22,500 bases of DNA, taken from NCBI GenBank assembly GCA_034096865.1, contig JAWQFJ010000564.1:114234-136733 (forward strand). Reading direction: 5' to 3'. This document shows positions 1-9,490 of this stretch, piece by piece; the stretch's first letter is position 1, and each line of letters opens with the position of its first letter. Origin of the DNA: Theodoxus fluviatilis (Eukaryota; Mollusca; Gastropoda; Cycloneritida; Neritidae). The notes beneath the pieces are model-generated. The model had not been told where the DNA came from. It ran no database searches and saw only the letters and a program-made list of their open reading frames with translations. Made by a program: the position numbers and the translations under genes.

Positions 1-33
<33 letters not shown>
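1..33. repeat. (GA)n microsatellite, window edge
   Basis: The window opens inside a GA dinucleotide run that probably continues upstream. It decays into GAGC units and is followed at 49-58 by a run of ten G. No gene is attached to it. Confidence 0.95.
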
Positions 34-42
<9 letters not shown>

Positions 43-1290
43 AGACTAGGGGGGGGGGATCTATATTGTCTCTTTGTAGTGATGGTTGAGACATAACCTG
101 ATCATGAAGAATGGATTTAGTGCAGAATAACAGTGCTGTGAATTCAGTCCTAATGTAAACACTGTTGCCAAGCAGTCTGCCCTAGAAGACATCGAGTGTA
201 ATGTAAGACAAGGGCTTATCATGCATTGTGCCCCACAACTAGGACCTGTGTGCAGGAAAGAACTTTGAATACATTATAAAGTATTTCCTGGAGCACTTTA
301 TTTTTGTGAGTTTATTTTCACATGGTCACCCATCCCACTCCCAGCAAAATGATAAAACTTTCACAATTTTAAAGGTTAGTTTCCTTTGTATTCTGCAGAG
401 CAGCATTGGCCATGCAAGTAATGGCAAGGTATGCTATGTATGCGTGCAGTGTATGCAATGTATGCAATGCTCCACTGGCTATGATCCTTCACACTTGGCT
501 TGCTGTGTGGGCCCTCTGTAACAGGAGGAAGGAAGGAAGGGGTGAATTGAGGAAGGATGGACACTCCACAGTTTAATAGGGCCTCTTAGCTGGGTCAGCC
601 TGACCTTGGTCTGTGCAAACAGTGGAGGCAGCTTTGCATTGGATGGGGATGCTGCATTGTGGGTCTTCCTTGTTACACAGGCTGCAGTGTGGTGTGCGTT
701 TTGCACATGTGCATGTTTTGTATGCACATCTGCTCTTGTCCTCTTGTGCTGTAAAAGTTGTATCACAACTTCAGAAAGGCATCCATAAGGTGTGTGAGAT
801 GTGGAAAGGCGTTCTGAATGGGAGAAATTATTGTACATGGTCGTGAATAAAAACCATTGGAGTGGGTGGAATGGGCATTTATTTGTCAAGATGGGGTCAA
901 GAATTGAAATGGATGCCTTTATCTCTGAAATTCTATAATACTTTTGATCAACCAATATCAGATAGTTGATGATAGTTTGAAATTATCCCTGGGCATCAAA
1001 CACTTATAGTGACAGGTTTGAGCATATAGAAATAATTTTCTCAAACATGTGGCAGTGATGTCAACTGGACTTCTGTTTGTTTGTATCTTTCTTTAAATGA
1101 GTTGTATCATTACAAAGTGCATTGCAAGAGCTTTGATTAGTGTGCATAGTTTGTTGTGGAATAAACTTGACTTCCTGGTAGTCTGCAGTTTTGAGAAATA
1201 GACCTGAAGTCGAGGGAGGACCATGGCATACATCTCTTGAGTTGCTAGTAGATTGCAGCTCTACACGTGACACAGATCTGTATATATTCA
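34..1290. other. Non-coding stretch, no gene recognised
   Basis: Apart from a small imperfect repeat around TGTATGCAA near 431-470, I see only unique, moderately AT/TG-rich sequence. The open frames here are short, overlap on both strands and show no family motif. AATAAA hexamers occur at 845-850 and 1160-1165. They could be polyadenylation signals of an upstream plus-strand gene or chance matches. If the SDR gene has an upstream exon, this stretch could also be intron. I looked for a phase-compatible exon with a membrane anchor and did not find a convincing one. Confidence 0.5.
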
Positions 1291-2370
1291 GTGTACACAG
1301 ATGCGGTGTACACAGATGCGGTGTACACAGATACAGTGTACACAGATACAGTGCACACAGATACAGTGTACACAGATACAGTGTACACAGATGCGGTGTA
1401 TGCAGATGCGGTGTATGCAGATGCGGTGTATGCAGATGCGGTGTACACAGATACAGTGTACACAGATGCAGTGCACACAGATACAGTGTACACAGATGCG
1501 GTGTACTCAGATACAGTGTACACAGATGCAGTGTACACAGATACAGTGTACACAGATACAGTGTACACAGATACAGTGCACACAGATACAGTGCACACAG
1601 ATGCAGTGTACACAGATGCGGTGTATGCAGATGCGGTGTATGCAGATGCGGTGTATGCAGATGCGGTGTATGCAGATGCGGTGTATGCAGATGCGGTGTA
1701 TGCAGATGCGGTGTATGCAGATGCGGTGTACACAGATACAGTGTACACAGATGCAGTGCACACAGATACAGTGTACACAGATGCAGTGTACACAGATACA
1801 GTGCACACAGATACAGTGCACACAGATGCAATGTACACAGATGCAGTGTACACAGATACAGTGTACACAGATGCAGTGTACACAGATGCAGTGTACACAG
1901 ATACAGTGCACACAGATACAGTGCACACAGATGCAGTGTACACAGATGCAGTGTACACAGATACAGTGTACACAGATACAGTGTACACAGATACAGTGCA
2001 CACAGATACAGTGTACACAGATACAGTGTACACAGATACAGTGCACACAGATACAGTGTACACAGATACAGTGTACACAGATACAGTGCACACAGATACA
2101 GTGCACACAGATACAGTGTACACAGATACAGTGTACACAGATACAGTGTACACAGATACAGTGCACACAGATACAGTGTACACAGATGCAGTGTACACAG
2201 ATGCAGTGTACACAGATACAGTGTACACAGATACAGTGCACACAGATACAGTGTACACAGATACAGTGTACACAGATACAGTGTACACAGATACAGTGTA
2301 CACAGATGCAGTGCACACAGATGCAGTGTACACAGATGCGGTGTACACAGATGTGGTGCACACAGATAAA
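1291..2370. repeat. 15-bp minisatellite, 72 copies
   Basis: The unit GTGTACACAGATACA repeats in exact 15-bp register from 1291 to 2370, which is 72 copies without a length change. Variation is limited to a few sites: GTGTACAC versus GTGCACAC, ATAC versus ATGC, final A versus G, and a GTATGCAG variant. The GTATGCAG units cluster in a block of three (1396-1440) and a block of seven (1621-1725). Each standard unit carries the 8-bp palindrome GTGTACAC. Because 15 is a multiple of three and no frame of the unit holds a stop, all six frames stay open and give pentapeptide repeats such as VYTDT, HRYSV and TQIQC. This is array geometry, not evidence of a gene. Confidence 0.97.
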
Positions 2371-2626
2371 GTGAGGTGCTATGCGCTGTGGAATGCAAGA
2401 CCAGTATTCACTCTCGACACACTGACCATCTTGCCGCCCTGGCTGTGTTTGGTGGAGGAAGATAGGGGTTCTGTCTTGAGTGCACCAAGGTTGTCAAGCA
2501 TGCAAAAAAACAAACAGGGAAGACGAAAACAGCTTTACAGCCACACTGGCAACATAAAGTTTTATCAAATGCATTCCTGTTTGAAACTGAAAGGCTTTGC
2601 CTGCGCAGTACAGGAAGTAGTGTGTT

Positions 2627-3285
2627 GAAGCACTAGTCTTGCATTGCTGCAGTGCCTGCTGTAGTGAGACAGGACTACTGAGAGTGGAAGCACTGGTCTT
2701 GCATTGCTGCAGTGCCTGCTGTAGTGAGACAGGACTACTGAGAGTGGAAGCACTGGTCTTGCATTGCTGCAGTGCCTGCTGTAGTGAGACAGGACTACTG
2801 AGAGTGGAAGCACTGGTCTTGCATTGCTGCAGTGCCTGCTGTAGTGAGACAGGACTACTGAGAGTGGAAGCACTGGTCTTGCATTGCTGCAGTGCCTGCT
2901 GTAGTGAGACAGGACTACTGAGAGTGGAAGCACTGGTCTTGCATTGCTGCAGTGCCTGCTGTAGTGAGACAGGACTACTGAGAGTGGAAGCACTGGTCTT
3001 GCATTGCTGCAGTGCCTGCTGTAGTGAGACAGGACTACTGAGAGTGGAAGCACTGGTCTTGCATTGCTGCAGTGCCTGCTGTAGTGAGACAGGCCTACTG
3101 AGAGTGGAAGCACTGGTCTTGCATTGCTGCAGTGCCTGCTGTAGTGAGACAGGCCTACTGAGAGTGGAAGCACTGCCCTTGCATTGCTGCAGTGCCTGCT
3201 GTAGTGAGACAGGCCTACTGAGAGTGGAAGCACTGGTCTTGCATTGCTGCAGTGCCTGCTGTAGTGAGACAGGCCTACTGAGAGA
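2627..3285. repeat. 60-bp minisatellite, eleven copies
   Basis: Eleven nearly identical 60-bp units lie end to end. Each contains GCATTGCTGCAGTGCC, so a PstI site (CTGCAG) recurs every 60 bp. The first seven full units read AGGACTACTG and the last four AGGCCTACTG, a clean block boundary near 3090. One unit has a private change (CTGCCCTT near 3174). The near identity implies recent expansion or homogenisation. The open frames of more than 200 codons on both strands follow from a period divisible by three. Confidence 0.97.
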
Positions 3286-3529
3286 GTGAAAGTGAAAGCT
3301 TGTCCCAATCAACACTGGGAATGAAGGCAAGATGTCTCATCTGATTAGGCCTATCATGATTGGCACTCAGCTGTGCTTGGGGTATGATTCTTGTCATGTT
3401 GATTAATAATTGGTTTGTAAATTCACACACGTGACCTTTTCCTGCACTCTCTCTCCTGTAACTTTTCTGTGTCCTTTGTTTGAATAATAAATTACTTGTA
3501 AGTTGTATGATACTCATTGATACGGAGTA
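3286..3529. other. Unique spacer between two arrays
   Basis: About 240 bp of unique sequence separates the 60-bp array from the 43-bp array. It holds an AATAAA hexamer at 3486-3491 and no coding signal that I can support. Confidence 0.5.
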
Positions 3530-4727
3530 TACTGCCAGACATTTGGGGCAGGTGTTTATATCAGTGAGAAAGTACTGCCAGACATTTGGGGCAGGTGTTG
3601 ATATCAGTGAGAAAGTACTGCCTGACATTTGGGGCAGGTGTTGATATCAGTGAGAAAGTACTGCCTGACATTTGGGGCAGGTGTTGATATCAGTGAGAAA
3701 GTACTGCCTGACATTTGGGGCAGGTGTTGATATCAGTGAGAAAGTACTGCCTGACATTTGGGGCAGGTGTTGATATCAGGGAGAAAGTACTGCCTGACAT
3801 TTGGGGCAGGTGTTGATATCAGTGAGAAAGTACTGCCTGACATTTGGGGCAGGTGTTGATATCAGTGAGAAAGTACTGCCTGACATTTGGGGCAGGTGTT
3901 GATATCAGTGAGAAAGTACTGCCTGACATTTGGGGCAGGTGTTGATATCAGGGAGAAAGTACTGCCTGACATTTGGGGCAGGTGTTGATATCAGTGAGAA
4001 AGTACTGCCTGACATTTGGGGCAGGTGTTGATATCAGTGAGAAAGTACTGCCTGACATTTGGGGCAGGTGTTGATATCAGTGAGAAAGTACTGCCTGACA
4101 TTTGGGGCAGGTGTTGATATCAGGGAGAAAGTACTGCCTGACATTTGGGGCAGGTGTTGATATCAGTGAGAAAGTACTGCCTGACATTTGGGGCAGGTGT
4201 TGATATCAGGGAGAAAGTACTGCCTGACATTTGGGGCAGGTGTTGATATCAGTGAGAAAGTACTGCCTGACATTTGGGGCAGGTGTTGATATCAGTGAGA
4301 AAGTACTGCCTGACATTTGGGGCAGGTGTTGATATCAGGGAGAAAGTACTGCCTGACATTTGGGGCAGGTGTTGATATCAGGGAGAAAGTACTGCCTGAC
4401 ATTTGGGGCAGGTGTTGATATCAGTGAGAAAGTACTGCCTGACATTTGGGGCAGGTGTTGATATCAGTGAGAAAGTACTGCCTGACATTTGGGGCAGGTG
4501 TTGATATCAGTGAGAAAGTACTGCCTGACATTTGGGGCAGGTGTTGATATCAGGGAGAAAGTACTGCCTGACATTTGGGGCAGGTGTTGATATCAGTGAG
4601 AAAGTACTGCCTGACATTTGGGGCAGGTGTTGATATCAGTGAGAAAGTACTGCCTGACATTTGGGGCAGGTGTTGATGAGAAAGTACTGCCTGACATTTT
4701 GGGCTGGAGTTGATGCCAGTGGCAAAG
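3530..4727. repeat. 43-bp minisatellite, 28 copies
   Basis: Twenty-six full 43-bp units run in exact register from 3530 to 4647. A 37-bp copy with a 6-bp deletion follows (4648-4684), then a degenerate 43-bp copy (4685-4727). Each unit contains ACATTTGGGGCAGGTGTTGA. Position 36 of the unit is usually T (ATCAGTGAG). It is G in units 6, 10, 14, 16, 19, 20 and 24, counting from the first as 1. The spacing of four in 6/10/14 and 16/20/24 suggests a four-unit, 172-bp higher-order period. The array ends 60 bp before the first visible exon of the SDR gene. Its last copies are the most diverged, as expected at an array edge. Confidence 0.97.
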
Positions 4728-4757
4728 AACACAGTCTGCATTGTGAGTGCTGCATGC

Positions 4758-4765
4758 TGACGTCA
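4758..4765 (+). promoter_or_regulatory. CRE-like palindrome before the first exon
   Basis: TGACGTCA, the full cAMP-response-element consensus bound by CREB/ATF bZIP factors, lies 38 bp upstream of the ATG at 4796. Its position would suit a promoter of an isoform starting at that ATG. The 8-mer can also occur by chance, and no TATA box or initiator is evident. Confidence 0.3.
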
Positions 4766-4787
4766 GTGCCACGGTGCTGTGTTGCAG

Positions 4788-4975
4788 GAAAGACCATGAC
4801 TGGCAAGGTGATCATCGTGACGGGCGCCAACACAGGCCTGGGCTATGAGGCAGCGCGCTCCCTGTGCGCCGGGGGCAACGAAGTCATCATGGCCTGCCGC
4901 AGTGAAGAGAAGGGCAACGCCGCCGTGGAGAAGATTCTCAAGGAGAACCCCAATGCCCTGGCCACCTTCATGCCG
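4788..4975 (+). CDS. SDR exon 1: cofactor-binding motif
   Basis: The acceptor AG is at 4786-4787 and the donor GTATGC begins at 4976. The exon encodes GKT-MTGKVIIVTGANTGLG and continues to ATFMP. TGANTGLG (residues 9-16 from the ATG at 4796) is the TGxxxGxG dinucleotide-binding motif of classical SDRs. The IMACRS sequence downstream is the end of beta-2, where an Arg after Cys commonly favours NADP(H) in retinol dehydrogenases. The ATG has A at -3, an acceptable initiation context. RDH relatives usually have an N-terminal anchor before GKT, so the frame upstream of the ATG (GKT) may be spliced to an earlier exon. The last codon ends exactly at the exon end (phase 0). Confidence 0.92.
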
Positions 4976-5528
4976 GTATGCTTGTCCTGTGGCATATGTT
5001 GCATGATCTTGAACTTGTGTGCATTTTCCATTTATCACCATCATCTTAATCTACCACCGACACTACCATTACTATCATCACCAACACTTCTGCTACTACC
5101 ACCACCACTATTATCATCACCTTTTTGTTATGATCATTTTCATTTCTCTGCACTTGACAATATACTACAGAAAATGATTATGGCAAGAAAACAAATTTCA
5201 TCAGATCACACTGTAATGTAAATGAGATATTTGTCAACAGCACATGACCTTTACTCTATGAGGTGCATTTTTGGTATGCTACTGTTCCACTTGAGCATCC
5301 ACCATTGTGCTGAATCTCAAAATGTTTTGTTTTTGGGGGGGCTATTTTAACCTAATAGTTGGTGATCTGTTATCAAATACATGAAATCAGTGTGTGTGTG
5401 TGTGTGTGTGTGTGTGCACGCTCGCACGTGTGTGTGTGTGTGTGTAATTAGACCAGGCTTGATGCACTCAAGCTTTGAGGATAGAACTAGTCTTGCTGTT
5501 ACATCAGCGCTCCATGTCTTGCTTTCAG
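4976..5528 (+). other. Intron 1 (phase 0) with simple repeats
   Basis: GT at 4976 and AG at 5527-5528. It holds an imperfect ACC/ATC trinucleotide-like tract near 5037-5125 and a TG microsatellite at 5391-5445. I see nothing else. Confidence 0.85.
5391..5445. repeat. (TG)n microsatellite in intron 1
   Basis: A TG dinucleotide run is interrupted in the middle by GCACGCTCGCACG, then resumes. This is alternating purine-pyrimidine sequence, typical of length-variable and potentially Z-forming DNA. It lies about 80 bp upstream of the exon 2 acceptor. Confidence 0.95.
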
Positions 5529-5700
5529 CTGGATCTTGCAAACCTGGCCTCTGTGCGCAAGTTTGTGGATGACTTCCATGAGACAGGCAAAAAGCTGCAT
5601 GTGCTGATCGACAACGCAGGAGTATACCTCAGCTCCAAGAACTTGCAACGCCAGTACACCAAGGACAACTTTGAGTTGACCATGGGCACCAACCATCTTG
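5529..5700 (+). CDS. SDR exon 2: LDLA and DNAG motifs
   Basis: The acceptor TTTCAG precedes 5529 and the donor GTAAGG begins at 5701. The exon encodes residues 61-117 plus one base. LDLANLASVRKF (61-72) is the conserved beta-4 Asp/Leu segment that contacts the adenine ring. DNAG (88-91) corresponds to the NNAG motif, and its Asn89 belongs to the SDR catalytic tetrad region. The first Asn of NNAG is replaced by Asp here, a tolerated variant. The NHLG at the end continues into exon 3 as the NHLGHFLLT signature of RDH and LPOR proteins. Confidence 0.94.
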
Positions 5701-6390
5701 GTAAGGAAACGGGGACTGGACCATGGCAATCCACAGTTCCACACAAGAGCTTTGGTTCTTGGAGAAAGCACAGTGTGTTGGAATGCAAGCACCACATGCT
5801 TGCTAGAATTCTCCTTGAAGACTGGACTCTCTCCCTCACAGTTCTTGGAGGTGTTCTGTAATTGCTTCGTGTGTTGTCTGAAGCTGACCTTTGCTGTTAG
5901 ATGATTAAAAAAAAAGTTATTTGCAGTTGCATATAACTGAACAATAGTGGCCGTCAAAGTCAAAGGAATGGAAAGTTACATAAGAATAAATTACTCTGTA
6001 CAAAACTGCTACAACTATGCCCAATTCTGATTTTGCTCATTCTTTCAGGAGTATTCCACTAGTTTTGCCTTCTCCTTAGGTTGTTCATTTGAATGGAATG
6101 AACATGTCTACCCATGGCGTAGCTTGTAGTGCAAGGAGGCAACTCTCATACATCTTTCTTCCAATGAAAATCCTCATAATCTTGTTCTGATCATTTACAT
6201 TCGCTTAGGATTTTGGAGGGATAAGATAGTGTTGGTTTGGAGGATGTCTTTTTTCCCTCCTTAAAAAAATGAACATTCAGTGAGATGAGATAATTTCATC
6301 ACGAAAATGTATGTGGAATTGATGGAGGATTGAATGTTGCTGCAGCTTGCTTCAGCTGGTCCTCTGTAATGGGTGTGTGTTGATCTGCAG
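5701..6390 (+). other. Intron 2 (phase 1), no internal feature
   Basis: GT at 5701 and AG at 6389-6390. The sequence is unique and AT-rich with an A-run near 5907-5915. I see no repeat or second gene in it. Confidence 0.85.
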
Positions 6391-6510
6391 GCCACTTCCT
6401 CCTGACCAACCTGCTGCTGGGAGACCTGAAGAGCACTGGGGAGGAGGCTGGGGAGGCACGTGTCGTGGTGGTGGCCTCTTCCTTGCATGACTGCCGCATG
6501 CAGCGACGAA
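6391..6510 (+). CDS. SDR exon 3: catalytic-serine strand
   Basis: The acceptor GATCTGCAG precedes 6391 and the donor GTGAGT begins at 6511. The exon encodes GHFLLTNLLLGDLK and then VVVVASSLHD. Ser148, in the ASS triplet, aligns with the catalytic Ser of the VNVSS segment of retinol dehydrogenases. The linker to the Tyr is 33 residues, longer than the roughly 25 of RDH12. This recalls the extended loop of protochlorophyllide reductase in the same place. The exon is 120 bp and phase 1-1, so it is symmetric. Confidence 0.93.
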
Positions 6511-6588
6511 GTGAGTTGCAGTTGCCAGTCCTTGCTGTCTGCCCTGTAGTCTCCAGTTTGGACTGATCCTGGGCCCAGAGAGAGAGAG

Positions 6589-6663
<75 letters not shown>

Positions 6664-7344
6664 ATACTGCTTTGTATGAAGTTGAAAAGTTTGAGACAAT
6701 GAAATTTTTTATAAATTTCTTACAATGAGAAAGACAACCGATATGCTTGATTGATCAAATAGCAAAACAAATAGCTTATTAGCAGATCCATACTTAGCCA
6801 AGAGCTTACATAGAGCTACTGTGGTGTTGCTGAGGTCTCCATCTAGTTACCTCTGTACAGAGGTTTGTGGGAAGAGATGAGGGAAGGCTGGCATTGCTTG
6901 GCATTTGCTGTGAGGTGCCACCCTCCTCCACTGCAACCAGTGGCCATGGAGCTTGCAGGATCTGTGGGAAGTGTGGGCCTCTGCAGGGGAACTCCAGTGC
7001 TTTGCTGAGGACTTCACCTGTGCTTGCTGGCAGCATTAAGTGCAGTGTCAACAAGCTGCAGAAATCCAGGTATAACTTCACTGGGTTATATGCAGAAATC
7101 ATCCAGCCCCTTGACACCAGGAGTAAAACTAGGATCCTGTAGGTGCTGAAGGCACATATTGCCATCCCCTGCCCAGCAATGCAGCTGCAGCCAGCCAGTT
7201 TTCAGCTTCTCCCGTGGAGGAAGTGTTGCTGGCCCCTTAGGGCCGATCTTTGTGCCTCTCTGTTGTCCTTTGTGATCAGGTTTTGGTAACCAGTTGATCA
7301 AGTGGAATATGAAAGCACTACCCTTGCCTTGTCTTTGACTGCAG
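6511..7344 (+). other. Intron 3 (phase 1) with GA tract
   Basis: GT at 6511 and AG at 7343-7344 (GACTGCAG). It carries a long GA run at 6577-6660. The remainder is unique sequence. Short open frames in it lack family resemblance. Confidence 0.85.
6577..6660. repeat. (GA)n microsatellite in intron 3
   Basis: About 84 bp of almost pure GA, with one AC interruption at 6589-6590, starts about 65 bp after the exon 3 donor. It would be a pure purine tract in the pre-mRNA and a candidate for H-DNA. Confidence 0.95.
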
Positions 7345-7506
7345 ACCTGCCCACCATTGACCTGGAGGACTTGTTCCTGGCCAAGCCTGGCACCTACTCC
7401 TCAGACCTGGCCTACAAGAACTCCAAGCTGGCCAATGTGCTCTTCACCACGGAGCTGGCTGGCAAGCTGGAGGGCAGCAAAGTCACGGTCAACTGTCTGT
7501 GCCCAG
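7345..7506 (+). CDS. SDR exon 4: YxxxK active site
   Basis: The donor GTCAGT begins at 7507. The exon encodes LPTIDLEDLFLAKPGTYSSDLAYKNSKLANVLF and continues to NCLCPG. Tyr181 and Lys185 in YKNSK are the SDR catalytic pair, with Tyr as general acid/base and Lys lowering its pKa and holding the ribose. The SKLANVLF context matches RDH11-14 very closely. The PG at the end starts the PG-motif loop after beta-6, which is completed in exon 5. The exon is 162 bp and symmetric, phase 1-1. Confidence 0.96.
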
Positions 7507-7580
7507 GTCAGTGACCCCTGTGTGCCCAGCTTGCACTTCAATGTCAAGGTCCTCTTGTGTCCCCGGCAGCATGATAGAGG

Positions 7581-7871
7581 GCAGTTGCATCTGTCTGTGG
7601 GGGCAGTTGCATCTGTCTGTGGGGGCAGTTGCATCTGTCTGTGGGGGCAGTTGCATCTGTCTGTGGGGCAGTTGCATCTGTCTGTGGGGGCAGTTGCATC
7701 TGTCTGTGGGGGCAGTTGCATCTGTCTGTGGGGGCAGTTGCATCTGTCTGTGGGGGCAGTTGCATCTGTCTGTGGGGGCAGTTGCATCTGTCTGTGGGGG
7801 TAGTTGCATCTGTCTGTGGGGCAGTTGCATCTGTCTGTGGGGGCAGTTGCATCTGTCTGTGGGGGCAGTTG
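7581..7871. repeat. 22-bp G-rich minisatellite, 13 copies
   Basis: The unit GCAGTTGCATCTGTCTGTGG plus GG recurs 13 times, with a partial last copy. Two copies are 21 bp because one G of the G-run is missing. One copy has GTAGTT in place of GCAGTT. Runs of four to five G recur every 22 bp on the coding strand. The array begins 74 bp after the exon 4 donor, within intron 4. Frames stay partly open because of the unit composition, and nothing supports coding. Confidence 0.96.
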
Positions 7872-8157
7872 CAGAGACGTGCGGGTCAGCTCCTTCATTT
7901 TCAAAGCTGTGCTGTTGGTGACAGATGCATGACTACATTGCCCTGGTTATCACTTTCAGCAGCTTGAAGCAGCTTTTCTGACAGTTGACCTGTCTTGTCT
8001 GTTCTTCCCTGTCAATCTTTTGTCAGCTATCTGTGTAAGTCACTTTTTGGGGGTGGAAAAATTTCCATATATTTGCCCTTCATCACAACAGCCTTGGAGA
8101 ATGCAAAAGAAAAAGAGAAAAAATGACTTGTTGTTGTTGGCGTCATCAAGGAAGAGC

Positions 8158-8341
8158 AGACCTGCCTATTCTCCCAAAAAATTTGGGAGACTCCCGATTT
8201 AGGCCTGTTTCTTCCACTTCGCCCCCCTGAACCCCCCACCAAGGCGTTGCCCCTCGACCCCACCGGGGCCTTGGTGGCCCCTGGACCCCGGCCTGTTTTT
8301 CAGAATCTCCCTAATTGGCCTTTGGGAGGGTAGGCAGGTCT
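8158..8341. mobile_element. 184-bp MITE with 8-bp target duplication
   Basis: The element starts AGACCTGCCTA (8158) and ends TAGGCAGGTCT (8341). The 21-bp terminal inverted repeats (8158-8178 and 8321-8341) match at 19 of 21 positions. The flanking octamers at 8150-8157 and 8342-8349 are both GGAAGAGC, a perfect 8-bp target-site duplication of the kind hAT-superfamily transposases make. A 6-bp duplication with TIRs one base longer (CAGACCTGCC) fits equally well. The interior is C-rich, holds CCACCAAGGC facing GCCTTGGTGG, and has no reading frame. It is therefore non-autonomous. Confidence 0.85.
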
Positions 8342-8768
8342 GGAAGAGCTATTGAGCTGGCATGCTGTAATTGACTTGTGTCCTGTGTATTTGTTGCTTA
8401 GGCCAAAGGAAAAAATAGCTGTGGTTAAGGTAACATGGACAGAAAAATAGTTTGGCTTGAAATATATTTTTCTTCAAATTCTTAATAGAAGAGGCCAGTT
8501 TGAACATAAATCACAATTTCTCTTTTGCTAAATACTTTTTTAATAACTGAAATAGTGTATTCCTCAAGTGCTCATAAGGCAGGGGAGATGGGAGAGCATA
8601 CAATTCGTTGATTACCATAAATATTGTCGCCTTGTTTTCTCTTTTTCATTTTCGTTATTGAAAAAAGTTTAGGGTTGGCAGAAACAAAAAAACGGGTCAG
8701 TCAGATGACGACTGCAACCTCAATTCTTTTTTATCTTTGGACTTACAGACATTTTTCTGTCACTCCAG

Positions 8769-8930
8769 GCTTCATTCCCACCACTGAGCTCATCCGAAAT
8801 GCCAGTGCTGCGTCTCGCTTCTTCTGCCGCAACGTGCTGGGCAAGCTGTTGAAGTTCACCAAAGTGACGCGCACCCTGGAGCAGGGTACCAAGGTCATCG
8901 TGGACATGGCCACCAGCGAGACCATGAAAG
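8769..8930 (+). CDS. SDR exon 5: substrate-loop region
   Basis: The acceptor is AG at 8767-8768 and the donor GTGAGA begins at 8931. The exon encodes GFIPTTELIRNASAASRFF and continues to MATSETMK. PGFIPTTEL follows beta-6 and matches PG-x-x-x-T-x-L of the RDH/LPOR group, where the Thr contacts the nicotinamide amide. EQGTKVIVDMA corresponds to the EGA-x-T helix of RDH proteins. The exon is 162 bp, phase 1-1. Confidence 0.94.
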
Positions 8931-9490
8931 GTGAGAGGGAGCAGGCAGCTGCTCTGGGATACAGATGTCTCGGAAATGAGTTAGCTCTTAGAGAAATGTC
9001 CATTGGCTAACAGTACACCACTGCATTGAGTTCAGGATTTGGGGTATTCTGTTGAACAGTATTACTTGTAGAGCGCCTGAACACTTGCAAGACCTACCAT
9101 CAAGCTAGGAAGTGTCGCAGTGATCCTCATTACCATCTGAAAGAGAAGACTGCAAAACAGTAGTTGTCCTCCTGCACAAGTCCTGGATCTGTATACCTGA
9201 AATGACGCTGATAAAGTGATTTTCCCTCACTAACTTCATAGTGAAACTCACAACCTTCCTGTTCAAAATGTGGAGACAAAAATTTTGGGGTGCATACAGC
9301 GTGCCAGAGCAGCACAACATTTTGTATATAAAAAGAAAATGTACATGCATATTACATTCTTAGAGAATGTCTGAGTACATTGATTAAATGGTTGTGAACA
9401 GTCTGTAGATGTCTATGGGTGGTTGTCTTTTCACCAAACATTCATTGGGAATTTTCATGAGAGGATGCTGATGGACATGGGATGTTGCAG
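8931..9490 (+). other. Intron 5 (phase 1), no internal feature
   Basis: GT at 8931 and AG at 9489-9490. The sequence is unique and I see no repeats or embedded gene. Confidence 0.85.

Larger units (their letters stand above)
7507..8768 (+). other. Intron 4 (phase 1) with minisatellite and MITE
   Basis: GT at 7507 and AG at 8767-8768 (CACTCCAG). It contains the 22-bp minisatellite (7581-7871) and the 184-bp MITE (8158-8341). The segments 7872-8149 and 8350-8768 are unique, AT-rich and without coding evidence. Confidence 0.85.

Noticed and set aside
479..955. 158-codon minus-strand frame
   Set aside because: No motif, and the sequence is low in coding character with overlapping frames on the other strand.
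1061..2398. Open frames of 280-450 codons on both strands over the 15-bp array
   Set aside because: All six frames are open because the unit is five codons long and lacks stops. There is no start context, no domain and no non-repetitive coding flank.
2494..3330. 216-278-codon frames over the 60-bp array
   Set aside because: Frames on both strands have equal length and quality. They are explained by a 60-bp period without stops.
3530..4727. CRISPR array
   Set aside because: Units are contiguous 43-bp copies with no unique spacers, in a eukaryotic context with spliced genes.
4661..4795. N-terminal extension of the SDR read straight through from the minisatellite (ATG at 4661)
   Set aside because: The upstream residues derive from the 43-bp repeat and there is a consensus AG acceptor at 4786-4787. 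SDR relatives show no such sequence.
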